From positions 186,001 to 250,000 of the forward strand of contig NZ_JAPKND010000003.1 in the NCBI RefSeq assembly GCF_026344035.1: a stretch of 64,000 nt of DNA. Direction: 5' to 3'. The notes beneath the pieces were generated by a model. The model searched no databases and had not been told where the DNA came from. It worked only from the letters and a program-made list of their open reading frames with translations. Numbering within the stretch: the first letter of the stretch is position 1; each line of letters begins with the position of its first letter. Made by a program: the position numbers and the translations under genes. The stretch comes from Alcaligenes endophyticus. GTDB lineage: Bacteria > Pseudomonadota > Gammaproteobacteria > Burkholderiales > Burkholderiaceae_B. This document shows, in pieces, positions 48,701 through 56,118 of this stretch.

Positions 48701-48789
48701 GCAGTCAAGTGCAACGCATGACACAACAACGCTTACGCCATCCTATCGAAATTCTGCTGGCAAACATACGCCAACAAGGTAGCAAGTAA
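45745..48789 (+). CDS. FAD-binding, 4Fe-4S-containing 2-hydroxyacid dehydrogenase (YdiJ-like)
   Basis: A 1014-residue fusion enzyme, the length of E. coli YdiJ. Domains in order: FAD-binding PCMH part (about 50-270, ISARGGGTGTNGQSLTHGIVVDLS), FAD oxidase C-terminal domain (about 280-540, with GHVDAGVLHVRPLLD and WGEHGKGVRSEY), a ferredoxin-like segment with CLACKSCAGQCPVKVNIP near residue 670, and a C-terminal CCG-type domain with GCCGMSGTYGHEARN. The family oxidises D-2-hydroxy acids (D-lactate or D-2-hydroxyglutarate) into the respiratory chain. The adjacent LysR gene is its likely regulator. Confidence 0.93.
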   Translation: MHIARLHSTTLPALTLEFLQELQETGFSGEISTDYATRNVLATDNSIYQRFPQAAVFPLHEKDVQVLTRVLSLNAYQGIVISARGGGTGTNGQSLTHGIVVDLSRHMNQILEINPTQAWVRVQAGVVKDQLNAALRPYGLFFAPELSTSNRATIGGMINTDASGQGSCTYGKTRDHVLELDTVLLGGQQIHSHAIDAQQLSHYCAQDDREGEVYRCAEHIITTQAELIAAKFPKLNRCLTGYDLAHLSTPEEHFNLNSVLCGSEGSLGIIVQAKLRVLPIPTYQTLINIRYASFMDALRDARALMAMKPLSIETVDSKVLLLAMQDMVWDSVAQYFPKDEQHDTLGINLIELSANTQTDLDEQVQRFLRHLQLDQSVVRLGHTLAQGREAVNRVYAMRKRAVGLLGNVQGEARPQPFVEDTAVPPENLPEFIAEFRALLDSYGLQYGMFGHVDAGVLHVRPLLDMKQAEQAALVRPISDQVAALTLRYGGLLWGEHGKGVRSEYAPTFFGELYPSLQQLKSAFDPHNQFNPGKIATPLGSKDQLLKLDEVPLRGEYDRQIPLPVWESYGAAMHCNGNGACYNYDPDDAMCPSWKASRDRVQSPKGRASLMREWLRLQHQAGIDIQAVSQHNPSWLTGLPTRIKNSKGARQGEPDFSHQVYQAMASCLACKSCAGQCPVKVNIPDLRARFLHLYHQRYLRPLRDYMVASVELSLPYLARVSGLYNRLLQTVWLQKQLSAKLGLVDSPLFSRFKLKDTLKRWHVLPASPAQLQKLSPEQCQRSVVLIPDPFTQHFETPLFAALIELCARLGYQVYIAPIKSNGKPLHVQGFLPAFERAARRTAQTLHDLARFNIPLVGLDPAMTLVYRQEYKQLPNLPSFPLVHLPQEWLASSLPSIESGSRQTYRLLAHCTEKTQVTTSSKQWQELFERRHLQLNIQATGCCGMSGTYGHEARNLESSKTIFNLSWAEPLSQPNSEQEMLATGYSCRSQVQRMTQQRLRHPIEILLANIRQQGSK

Positions 48790-49276
48790 GTCCGGGCTTG
48801 TTAATCAGATAATCTGCCAGCCTATGTTACGTAGATCAGTCTATAACAAGCCTCTCATCATTAAGAAGGGCTACTTTTTTTGAAAACGAATCGCCATACA
48901 ACACGCTACGCATCATTTTCACAGTGCTAATTTCGTCTATAAATAAAAAATAAATAAAAGAAGCTACATTTCATTAATAACTAAAAATCAAATTAAATCT
49001 ATTAATGAAACTTCTCATCGTAAGTCTGACGAACAGATATCAATGTTTTCACACAGCATCATCCACACACGGCGTAATATTACTATTTTCGCACTATTTC
49101 TATCTTTGCCCGGTATTCAAATGCACAGCAGAGCACTGAAATGGGCCATAATCAATAACACTTTTTATTGTTAGCTAAAAATATAGGCAATTTCAATACC
49201 GTATTTTTTAACTGCAAATTGTTTGCCCTGCCCGATTATTGCTAAGTAACTTCTTCTACCTTTACCTCAGAACCTT
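48790..49276. other. A+T-rich intergenic region upstream of the EcsC-family gene
   Basis: Nearly 490 bases with very low G+C and no gene. A loose inverted repeat of ggcttgtta with taacaagcc near 48795-48855 might end the dehydrogenase transcript, but the loop is long. No other structured element was seen. Confidence 0.5.
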
Positions 49277-50047
49277 ATGGGTACCCCAGTTTTTACAGAC
49301 GCACAAGACATTGCTGATTTAAAAACCGCCATCGGTTTACTGGAAGCCCCAGCGATTAAACACCGTCTTGCTCAAGTCAGCCAACAAACACTCGCGCCGC
49401 ACCCCAGCGTCGATGCCGATTGCACCTCGTTGTATCTGCGCAATGCTGTTCAACATGCACTGAGCACTGCAATCACCCAACTGTTACTTGCACCGCCTCC
49501 TACATCTACGCTAGCCCGCACATTTACCGCCATCTCCGGCGCCGTGGGTGGCTCATTTGGCTTTGCCGGTTCTATTTTAGAATTACCTCTAGCGATTCGG
49601 CTTTTATTGCAATCGATTGTTCAAATAGCAAGCCACCAACACTTTTGTCTTTCAGACACCGCAACTCGTAGCGCTTGCCTTACCATTTTCGCTCTCAATG
49701 GCGCCCCACCAAGCGACACCCCCCTCCAGCCATCTACCTACTATCTCACACGCGATCACTTGCATAATCTCACCAGCACCAACAAGAGCGCCCCCCTCCA
49801 AGAGCCTCCCGCGGTATGCAGCGCCCTACTGAAGTATGTAGCGCAACGCTTTAGCCAAGCCCTAAACGATAAGATTACTCTGCAATCGCTACAGCCACTT
49901 TCGCGGCACGCCGAAGAAAAAATCAACTCCGTCTTTATCAGCCACTATCTGGGCATGGCGCAAGGCCATTTCATCGTCCAACGGCTAGAAAAAAAGCATG
50001 GTTATGATGGGGTGCGCAAGGCCTATTTGCGACTACAACACATGTAG
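49277..50047 (+). CDS. EcsC-family protein
   Basis: A 256-residue protein with the EcsC pattern: an N-terminal soluble part, a Gly-rich hydrophobic centre (AISGAVGGSFGFAGSILELPLAIRLLLQSIVQIA, about 88-120) and the marker TIFALNG. EcsC was first described beside the EcsAB transporter of Bacillus; its biochemical role is unknown. There is no ABC transporter here. The gene stands alone after a long A+T-rich gap and converges with the parvulin gene. Codon use in the middle, with many ACC/GCC and CCC codons, is not strongly unlike neighbours. Confidence 0.8.
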   Translation: MGTPVFTDAQDIADLKTAIGLLEAPAIKHRLAQVSQQTLAPHPSVDADCTSLYLRNAVQHALSTAITQLLLAPPPTSTLARTFTAISGAVGGSFGFAGSILELPLAIRLLLQSIVQIASHQHFCLSDTATRSACLTIFALNGAPPSDTPLQPSTYYLTRDHLHNLTSTNKSAPLQEPPAVCSALLKYVAQRFSQALNDKITLQSLQPLSRHAEEKINSVFISHYLGMAQGHFIVQRLEKKHGYDGVRKAYLRLQHM

Positions 50048-50051
50048 CCAT

Positions 50052-50087
50052 AAAAAATGCCTCGCTGGCTGAAGGCCAACAAGGCAT
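50052..50087 (-). terminator. Intrinsic terminator of the parvulin gene
   Basis: A 13-base stem with two mismatches (arms 50057-50069 and 50075-50087) with six T following in the minus direction, 23 bases past the parvulin stop and just after the convergent EcsC-family gene. Confidence 0.8.
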
Positions 50088-50109
50088 CTGAACAAACGAA
50101 CTAATTAAC

Positions 50110-50391
50110 TTAGTCTTGTCGATCGGTCACTTCAACTAGGTGATAACCAAACTGAGTTTTTACTGGGCCTTGCACCACGCCTACAGGCGCGCTAAATACA
50201 ACCTGATCAAACTCGGGAACCATTTGTCCGCGACCAAAGCGCCCTAACTCCCCACCTTGACGTGAAGAGGGGCAGCTCGAATTTTCTTTCGCCACTTGAG
50301 CAAAATCAGCGCCGCCTTCAATTGCAGTTTTAAGCTCATTCGCTTTTTCTTCACTGCTAACCAAAATGTGTCGTGCGGAAGCTTGTGCCAT
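50110..50391 (-). CDS. Parvulin-type peptidyl-prolyl isomerase (PpiC-like)
   Basis: A 93-residue single-domain parvulin with no signal peptide, hence cytoplasmic. Family blocks: SARHILVSSEEKANELK, GADFAQVAKENSSCPSSRQGGELGRFGRGQMVPEFDQVVFSAPVG and VKTQFGYHLVEV, including the active-site His residues of the start and end. E. coli PpiC has the same length. It lies downstream of terC on the same strand, separated by a strong hairpin. Confidence 0.94.
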   Translation of the reverse strand: MAQASARHILVSSEEKANELKTAIEGGADFAQVAKENSSCPSSRQGGELGRFGRGQMVPEFDQVVFSAPVGVVQGPVKTQFGYHLVEVTDRQD

Positions 50392-50428
50392 GAAATACTC
50401 CTTAGTAAATAAGCCTACAGCTTAACGT

Positions 50429-50468
50429 GTTTTGCACACTGCTGTTAAGGGTTAGCAGTGTGCAAAAC
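50429..50468 (-). terminator. Perfect 15-base hairpin between terC and the parvulin gene
   Basis: Arms 50429-50443 and 50454-50468 are perfectly complementary with a 10-base loop. It starts 10 bases past the terC stop. No T tract follows, so it may be a Rho-assisted end or a 3' stability element. Confidence 0.6.
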
Positions 50469-50477
50469 GTAAAACTT

Positions 50478-51173
50478 TTAAGCCTTTTGTTTGCGTTTAC
50501 CGAGGAAATACCCCGCCAACACCACTAACACGGCCATACCAATTTCAACCGCTAGCTTCACTGCTAATTGGACCTCGCCAAAATGCTCTACCACAACCAC
50601 ATCGCTGATCATCATGCCGCCGGCAATCCAGCCCAACAGCGCAGCGCCAAAAGTAACCACAATAGGGAATCGGTCAATCAACTTCAGCACTAATGTACTG
50701 CCCCATACAATAATTGGGATACTCACAAGCAAGCCAAAAATAACCAACCCTAACTGGTGGTCAGGATCTGCATTCTGAGCGGCACCAGCAATCGCAATCA
50801 CGTTATCCAAACTCATCACAAAGTCGGCAATGATAATGGTCTTGACGGCACTCCAAAGGGACACCCCTCCCTTCACATTACCATGAGCATCTTCTTCGGG
50901 AATCATTAACTTAATACCGATCCAAACCAATAGTATTGCCCCCACCAGCTTCAAAAACGGTATTCCTAACAGTGTCAGTGCAAAAGCAATTAACACGACA
51001 CGTAAAATGATCGCCCCCGCTGTGCCCCACAAAATACCTTGCATACGCTGCTTGGCAGGCAAGTTGCGACAAGCGAGCGCAATGACCACCGCATTATCCC
51101 CGCCTAAAAGGATATCAATCAAAATAATCTGGAAAACTGCACCCCAGTGCATAGTTTGAAGGAATTCGAGCAT
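50478..51173 (-). CDS. TerC-family integral membrane protein, likely Mn2+ exporter
   Basis: A 231-residue protein with seven predicted membrane helices. It carries the two acidic helix motifs of the family, ILLGGDNAVVIALA near the N terminus and ADFVMSLDNVIAIAGA in the second half. Members such as Alx and MeeF-type proteins export manganese and help metalate secreted proteins. A yybP-ykoY manganese riboswitch with a terminator lies directly upstream, which supports control by Mn2+. It is followed by a hairpin and the parvulin gene. Confidence 0.92.
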   Translation of the reverse strand: MLEFLQTMHWGAVFQIILIDILLGGDNAVVIALACRNLPAKQRMQGILWGTAGAIILRVVLIAFALTLLGIPFLKLVGAILLVWIGIKLMIPEEDAHGNVKGGVSLWSAVKTIIIADFVMSLDNVIAIAGAAQNADPDHQLGLVIFGLLVSIPIIVWGSTLVLKLIDRFPIVVTFGAALLGWIAGGMMISDVVVVEHFGEVQLAVKLAVEIGMAVLVVLAGYFLGKRKQKA

Positions 51174-51236
51174 TGCACACCCTAAAAAATAGATTGAGGA
51201 TGGGCCATTTACTCGTCTGACTTGCCCCGCAAGCAG

Positions 51237-51272
51237 AAAAAAAATGGCCTGTCTGTAAGGGACTAGGCCATT
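51237..51272 (-). terminator. Terminator stem of the manganese riboswitch
   Basis: Arms 51243-51250 and 51265-51272 are complementary and eight T follow in the minus direction. It lies between the aptamer and the terC start, 64 bases upstream of the gene, so it is probably the expression platform: high Mn2+ should stabilise the aptamer and prevent this stem from forming. Confidence 0.75.
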
Positions 51273-51290
51273 TCATATTAAGAGAATGCA

Positions 51291-51404
51291 CCTTGCCCAT
51301 GAATGGCAAGGTCTTGCTTGCAACAAATGTTGCCCGGGCACCGGGAGCATATTTAAAACATGCAGCCGTGATGACGATGCGACGGTAAGTAAGCTACTCC
51401 CCTT
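51291..51404 (-). promoter_or_regulatory. yybP-ykoY manganese riboswitch aptamer
   Basis: On the minus strand the sequence starts AAGGGGAGTAGC, contains a paired CCGTCGC region, then GCCCGGGCAAC followed by GCAAGCAAGACCTTGCC. This is the consensus order of the yybP-ykoY (Mn2+-sensing) motif, in which the two internal loops form the metal site. The P1-type stem is closed by ccttgcc/ggcaagg at the 3' end. Presence upstream of a TerC-family exporter is the known genomic context (as with alx). Boundaries are estimated to about 10 bases. Confidence 0.88.
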
Positions 51405-51573
51405 GATAAACGTGATTTTAGTCGCAGGCCTCATAAAAAGCTAGCCATTTGTAGCCCTCACTTCCCTCAGCGCTGCATCTGTACCCACCTTGCCGTTTTT
51501 GCTCCAACCACGGCTGCAGACTCACCCCACACACCTATCAGTCATCCTTAAAACCCTTCGTCATTTCACCTAG

Positions 51574-51601
51574 TTGCAAAGCCATGAAAAAGTGATACTA
51601 T
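51574..51601 (+). promoter_or_regulatory. Sigma-70 promoter of the RidA-like/FAH/Bug/GntR operon
   Basis: TTGCAA at 51574-51579 and TACTAT at 51596-51601 are spaced by 16 bases. Transcription would start near 51608, just before the palindrome at 51612. Confidence 0.55.
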
Positions 51602-51611
51602 AAAACTGACT

Positions 51612-51623
51612 GTGAAATTTCAC
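51612..51623. promoter_or_regulatory. 12-base perfect palindrome, candidate GntR operator
   Basis: The sequence gtgaaatttcac is fully self-complementary and lies directly after the predicted transcription start of an operon whose last gene encodes a GntR/FCD regulator. This is the expected place for a repressor operator. Confidence 0.55.
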
Positions 51624-51654
51624 TGTCTTGATTATGAAATTTAAGGAATAAGAA

Positions 51655-52056
51655 ATGACTCGTAAAATACGTGTAATCAGCCCCGAAGTTGCCGAACCGG
51701 CTGAGCGCTTGTGGTCTAACTGCTTACGTGTAGACGATGCAGTGTATTTATCAGGTTTTACTTCACGCGCTAATGACGGCGAGACCATTCAAGGCGACAA
51801 CAGCTATGAGCAAGCGAAAGTAATCTTTAGCAAGATGAAAAATTTATTAGAGGCAGCCGGTGGCACCATTGATGACATAGTCACCATGACTATTTTCGTA
51901 ACAGACATGAAACATAATCAGGGTGTATGGCAAGCTCGACGTGAATTCTTTAGCGGTGATTACCCTGCTTGTGCACTCGTAGGCGTTAAAGAGCTAGGCA
52001 AGCCTGAAATTCTCGTTGAAATCCAAGGCCAGGCTCGCTTATCTAAGGCAGACTAA
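51655..52056 (+). CDS. RidA/YjgF/UK114-family protein lacking the deaminase Arg
   Basis: A 133-residue chorismate-mutase-like trimer-forming fold. Archetypal RidA hydrolyses reactive enamine/imine intermediates using a conserved Arg in PARSCVEV; the equivalent block here is PACALVGV, so the Arg is Cys106. The rest (LRVDDAVYLSGFTSR, AAGGTIDDIVTMTIFVTDM, ILVEIQGQA) fits the family. It therefore belongs with the Rid branches not expected to deaminate imines. It heads an operon with an FAH-family hydrolase, a Bug receptor and a GntR regulator; the stop is 1 base before the next start. Confidence 0.85.
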   Translation: MTRKIRVISPEVAEPAERLWSNCLRVDDAVYLSGFTSRANDGETIQGDNSYEQAKVIFSKMKNLLEAAGGTIDDIVTMTIFVTDMKHNQGVWQARREFFSGDYPACALVGVKELGKPEILVEIQGQARLSKAD

Positions 52057-52057
52057 T

Positions 52058-52933
52058 ATGAAGCTCGTTCGCTATCTCGATGCTCAGAACACTCCGCAGC
52101 TTGGTGTACATCAGGGCACTGATGTTTATCCAGTGCAAGGTTATACCAACGTGCAAGAACTCATGCACAAGGAATTCTCCGCCCTACAGCAGCTTCCCCT
52201 AGGCTCTGCCGTTCCGTTAGCGAGCGTTCGCCTACTTGCTCCTATTCAACCAGAGCGTAATATTATTTGTGTTGGATGGAACTACCTTAAGCACTACACC
52301 GAAAGCATAGGAAAGCGCGAGGGTCAAGAACAAGACCTCCCCGAGCAGCCCACATTATTTACTAAAGCTACCACTAGCCTTGCCCATCCCGGGCAAACCT
52401 TGCCACTCCATAGCAGCCTTACCCAGCGTCTTGATTGGGAAGTAGAGCTGGCGGTAATCATCGGTAAAGCCGGACGCGATATAACAGAACAAGAGGCATT
52501 AAATTATGTGTTCGGTTATACCATTGCCAATGATATTAGCGCGCGTGATTTACAGCGCGCCCATGGAGGCCAATGGTTCAAAGGAAAATCATTGGACGGC
52601 ACTTGCCCGCTGGGCCCTTTCATCCTGACCGCGGACGAGCTACCTAATCCACAGGCATTAGACATTGCCTGTTTACTGAACGGTGAGGTGATGCAGGCCT
52701 CCAATACCGAGCGGCAAATATTTTCCGTCGCTAAAGTAATAGCAGAGGTTTCTGCTGGCATGACACTATTACCAGGCGATATTATTTTGACGGGCACGCC
52801 TGATGGCATTGGCAATGCCCGCACCCCACCCATTTTCATTAAAGCCGGCGACGTCATCGAATGCCGTATTCAAGGCTTAGGCGCATTGATCAACGACTTC
52901 CAAGATCAACCTGCCGCTACATTTTCATCTTAA
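52058..52933 (+). CDS. Fumarylacetoacetate hydrolase (FAH)-family enzyme
   Basis: A 291-residue metal-dependent hydrolase or decarboxylase. The C-terminal domain shows WEVELAVIIG (acidic metal ligands), ANDISARDLQ, WFKGKSLDGTCPLGPFI and GDIILTGTPDGIG, the acylpyruvase/2-oxo-hydratase pattern. The family splits beta-diketo acids such as fumarylpyruvate or hydrates 2-oxo-pentenoates. The substrate is unknown. Start ATG 52058 is taken instead of the longer frame from 52016 because that would overlap the Rid-like gene by 41 bases and lacks a site. Confidence 0.9.
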   Translation: MKLVRYLDAQNTPQLGVHQGTDVYPVQGYTNVQELMHKEFSALQQLPLGSAVPLASVRLLAPIQPERNIICVGWNYLKHYTESIGKREGQEQDLPEQPTLFTKATTSLAHPGQTLPLHSSLTQRLDWEVELAVIIGKAGRDITEQEALNYVFGYTIANDISARDLQRAHGGQWFKGKSLDGTCPLGPFILTADELPNPQALDIACLLNGEVMQASNTERQIFSVAKVIAEVSAGMTLLPGDIILTGTPDGIGNARTPPIFIKAGDVIECRIQGLGALINDFQDQPAATFSS

Positions 52934-52976
52934 TTAAATACTGACTCGCATCAGACACATTACAAAGGATAGTCGC

Positions 52977-53933
52977 ATGAAAAAAGCTCTTATTGGCATG
53001 AGCCTAGCACTGGCCTGCTCAGGGGTCGCTGCAACAGAATTTCCCACCCAAACAATGACGCTCATCGTTCCCTACACAGCAGGAGGCTCAAGTGACTCCT
53101 TAGCCCGCGCAGTGGGGGCCGCTGTTGCAAAAGAGGCCGACAAAACACTTATCGTGGAAAATCGCCCAGGAGGAAGTACGGTCATTGGTGCGCAGTATTT
53201 ATTAAATAAGCCGGCTGATGGTCATACCGTACTACTTATGGCAGCTAGCTTTGTAGTCAATCCCAACACCATTAAAGATCTCCCCTACGACACACAGAAA
53301 GACTTTAAGCCAGTAACACAATTGGCTGCTAATCCACATGTACTGGTCGTACGTAACGATCTGCCTGTGTCCAACTTGCAAGAGTTTATTGAATGGGCAA
53401 AGCAACCAAGCAGCCAAGGCTCCTACTCTTCCTTTGGTCTGGCTTCTTCGGGTCACTTAGGCTTTGAGTTGTTCAATAAACAAGCGGGTACCGAGCTTCT
53501 ACACGTGCCCTACAAAGGGGCTGCGCCAGCCACACTCGCCGTTCTAACAGGTGAAGTAGACGCCACCCTAGGTGACATTGGTGTCGTTGCACCTCATGTA
53601 CAAGCGGGTAAAGTAAAAGCTATCGCTGTAACAGGCGATACACGCATGGACATGCTACCTGATGTACCCACTTTTGCTGAAGCGGGTTTGCCGGACCTTA
53701 ACTCTGCCAGTTGGTTTGGTCTGGTCGTCCCTGCCGCCACCCCTGATGAGCACGTGGCAGCACTTAATAAACTGTATAAGCAAGCGCTCAGCGCCGACAC
53801 AGTACAAAACGTGATGCGTCAACAAGGCATGCATGCAGTGGCCTCCACCCCCGAAGAGTTCGCCCAATTTATGCAAGCTGAAAGTGATAAATACAAGCAA
53901 ATCATAGACGACGCCGGCATCGTCTTACAATAA
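52977..53933 (+). CDS. Bug-family periplasmic binding protein (TctC)
   Basis: A 318-residue receptor with a short signal peptide (MKKALIGMSLALACSGVAAT). Typical family blocks are FPTQTMTLIVPYTAGGSSDSLARAVG, NRPGGSTVIGAQYLLNKPADGHTVLL and LLHVPYKGAAPATLAVLTGEVDATLGD. It follows the FAH gene by 43 bases and precedes the GntR gene. It should capture the substrate of this catabolic unit; no cognate TctAB are next to it, so the tctAB at 42-44 kb may serve it. Confidence 0.93.
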   Translation: MKKALIGMSLALACSGVAATEFPTQTMTLIVPYTAGGSSDSLARAVGAAVAKEADKTLIVENRPGGSTVIGAQYLLNKPADGHTVLLMAASFVVNPNTIKDLPYDTQKDFKPVTQLAANPHVLVVRNDLPVSNLQEFIEWAKQPSSQGSYSSFGLASSGHLGFELFNKQAGTELLHVPYKGAAPATLAVLTGEVDATLGDIGVVAPHVQAGKVKAIAVTGDTRMDMLPDVPTFAEAGLPDLNSASWFGLVVPAATPDEHVAALNKLYKQALSADTVQNVMRQQGMHAVASTPEEFAQFMQAESDKYKQIIDDAGIVLQ

Positions 53934-53996
53934 GCGGCTTGAAGCCATCTATAATACTGGCTCTATTAGTCAGCACTAGATGGCTTCTTCTTTCAT

Positions 53997-54659
53997 ATGG
54001 TGACCAAAATTCGCTCTGCTACACAGAAACCTTTAGCTAACTCATTAGGCGAGCAGGCTTATCTCGCGCTTAAAGGTTTGATTCTGAACGGTGAACTAAA
54101 GCCGGGTGATCAAGTCAATGTGGCACAGTTAAGTGAACAGCTAGACTTGGGTAAAAACCCCGTGCACTTAGCGACACATCGCCTTGCGCGTGAAGGACTA
54201 GTCGATATATTGCCACGCAAAGGCATTATTATTCGCGCTGAAACCTTAGATAGCTTTCTCAACCTATTAGAGTCGCGCGAGCTCGTTGAGCCTCATCTGG
54301 CCGCAGCAGCAGTCGACCACCTTAGCCCCGAACTGATTGCTCAATTAGAAGCACTGATAGAGCAAGGTCGCCGGTTCTATGCCCAAGGCGATCGCCAAGG
54401 GGGCATGAGAGTAGACAGACAATTTCATCAAATTTTATACGCAGCCGCAGGCAACGACTTACTGGCTGAGTTTGCCGGCCATTTGCTCGACCGCTCTATG
54501 CGTTTATGGTTTACTTCATCGCCCGCTAATAGCAACAAAAGAGCCAGCATAGAAGAACTGCACGATTTGCTAAATATCATGAAGCAAGGCGATAAAGCTC
54601 GCACCGCTGAACTCATGAAGGCACATATTAGCTCGGTACGGCAGAAATTTTTAGGGTAA
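53997..54659 (+). CDS. GntR-family regulator, FCD (FadR-like) subfamily
   Basis: A 220-residue regulator with an N-terminal winged helix (EQAYLALKGLILNGELKPGDQVNVAQLSEQLDLGKNPVHLATHRLAREGLVDILPRKGIIIR) and a C-terminal all-helical FCD domain containing DRQFHQ, EELHDLL and KAHISSVRQ, the positions of the metal-binding His set. FCD regulators respond to carboxylic acids. It closes the operon and probably represses it from the palindrome at 51612-51623. Confidence 0.92.
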   Translation: MVTKIRSATQKPLANSLGEQAYLALKGLILNGELKPGDQVNVAQLSEQLDLGKNPVHLATHRLAREGLVDILPRKGIIIRAETLDSFLNLLESRELVEPHLAAAAVDHLSPELIAQLEALIEQGRRFYAQGDRQGGMRVDRQFHQILYAAAGNDLLAEFAGHLLDRSMRLWFTSSPANSNKRASIEELHDLLNIMKQGDKARTAELMKAHISSVRQKFLG

Positions 54660-54692
54660 ACATGGGCAATCTCAAGCCTCACTAGCTCGCGA

Positions 54693-55880
54693 TTAGGCCC
54701 GTTGCAAAAACCGTAAAAGCTCATCGGCTGGTAAAGGATGAGATACGTAATACCCTTGTATGTTATCGCACTCGGTGGTGTGCAATAAGCGAGCGTCCTC
54801 TTCGGTTTCTACTCCTTCAGCCGTCACTTTAAGGCCCAATTGCTTACCTAAGGCAATGGAACTACGCATAGCGGCTGCACGCGTTTCGTCTTGTGCCGCG
54901 CCGGCGACAAACATGCGATCAATTTTTAACTCTGTAAAAGGCACAGTAGTGAGCGCCTGCATAGAACTATAGCCTATGCCAAAGTCATCTTGGGCAAGCT
55001 GAAAGCCCTTTAGACGCAGGCGTCCCGCCCCCACCAACAACTGGCTCGTCTGCTCAGTTAACGTGGTTTCTAATAACTCAAACGTGATGTCTTGAGCGTC
55101 AATGTGATAGTGCATCGCCACTTCTAAAAGCTCGTCAGGCAAAGACTCCTGCTCAAGCAAGTGAGTAGGCAAATTAATAGAAATAGGCACGGTATAACCG
55201 TTGCGGCACCAGTCTTGGTAGTCTTGCGCAGCCAAACGAAAAATATGCGTTAGCAAGGGTTTATCCAGACCGTGCAGGGACACGTAGGGCAGAAATAGTG
55301 CGGGTGAAATCATTCCGCTATGAGGATGCTGCCAACGAGCCAAGGCTTCCACACCGACAATCGCACCCGTGCGTAAACACTGCTTGGGCTGATACCACGG
55401 GATAATTTGCTTTTCACGTAAAGCTAACTCCAGCGCCGACTGGTTAGGCGACAACACAATAGGCCGCTCTTTAAGGATGGTTTCCCGTCCGTGCTGCGCT
55501 ACCTGTAATTTATGAGCAAGCTCATGTGCGTACTCGTCTATGAACGGCTTAGCATAGTGCCCCAACACCGTCAGGTTCTGCCCTCTAGCCACACGTACTG
55601 CGCTTTCCATGATATCTGGCATGCAGGCGCTACAAATGGCTAAGGCAACCATCGGCTGTCGTTGCGACAAAGCCTGAATAAACTGCATCCCATCCATATC
55701 AGGCATATCTAGATCGAGCAAAATCAAATCAAATTCATTTTCTTTTAATTGCTCTAATGCTTTTACTCCACCCTCTACTGCCTCAGCGACATCGAACCCT
55801 GCCTGCAGCAGTACATCCAGCATATATTGCTGCTGCAGAATGTGATCTTCGACAATTAGTATTCGGAATGGATAGGACAT
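54693..55880 (-). CDS. Response regulator with EAL c-di-GMP phosphodiesterase domain (RocR-like)
   Basis: A 395-residue protein. An N-terminal receiver domain has phospho-acceptor Asp56 in LILLDLDMPDMDG, and the C-terminal EAL domain keeps all catalytic positions: EALAR (Glu178), SINL, FELLET, DDFGIGYSSM, KIDRMFV and AEGVET. It should cleave cyclic di-GMP to pGpG when phosphorylated. Length and layout equal Pseudomonas RocR, which works with an unorthodox kinase and a LuxR-type regulator; the same three parts lie here in a row, 238 bases apart from the regulator. It may get its phosphate from the hybrid kinase. Confidence 0.93.
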   Translation of the reverse strand: MSYPFRILIVEDHILQQQYMLDVLLQAGFDVAEAVEGGVKALEQLKENEFDLILLDLDMPDMDGMQFIQALSQRQPMVALAICSACMPDIMESAVRVARGQNLTVLGHYAKPFIDEYAHELAHKLQVAQHGRETILKERPIVLSPNQSALELALREKQIIPWYQPKQCLRTGAIVGVEALARWQHPHSGMISPALFLPYVSLHGLDKPLLTHIFRLAAQDYQDWCRNGYTVPISINLPTHLLEQESLPDELLEVAMHYHIDAQDITFELLETTLTEQTSQLLVGAGRLRLKGFQLAQDDFGIGYSSMQALTTVPFTELKIDRMFVAGAAQDETRAAAMRSSIALGKQLGLKVTAEGVETEEDARLLHTTECDNIQGYYVSHPLPADELLRFLQRA

Positions 55881-56118
55881 ATGAATGCTGCAAGCAAAAA
55901 ACCCGCACTATACCGGTAAATATCACCATAGATGAACGTCAAACCCGCCAATGATCTTTCACATAAGCCATCCCTTATAAGCTATTAGCCTGCATCAGGC
56001 GCCTCATACCAGCATCTTACCGGCTTATAACGACACCAGTTGCACTGTCACTGATTACCCATCATACCTGCGTGCCCCCAGCATACGCTATATGTCTCGA
56101 CCATTCTGTTTTCTAGCT

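Noticed and set aside
48793-48855. Inverted repeat after the YdiJ-like gene as a terminator
   Set aside because: The loop is over 40 bases and there is no T tract directly after the second arm.
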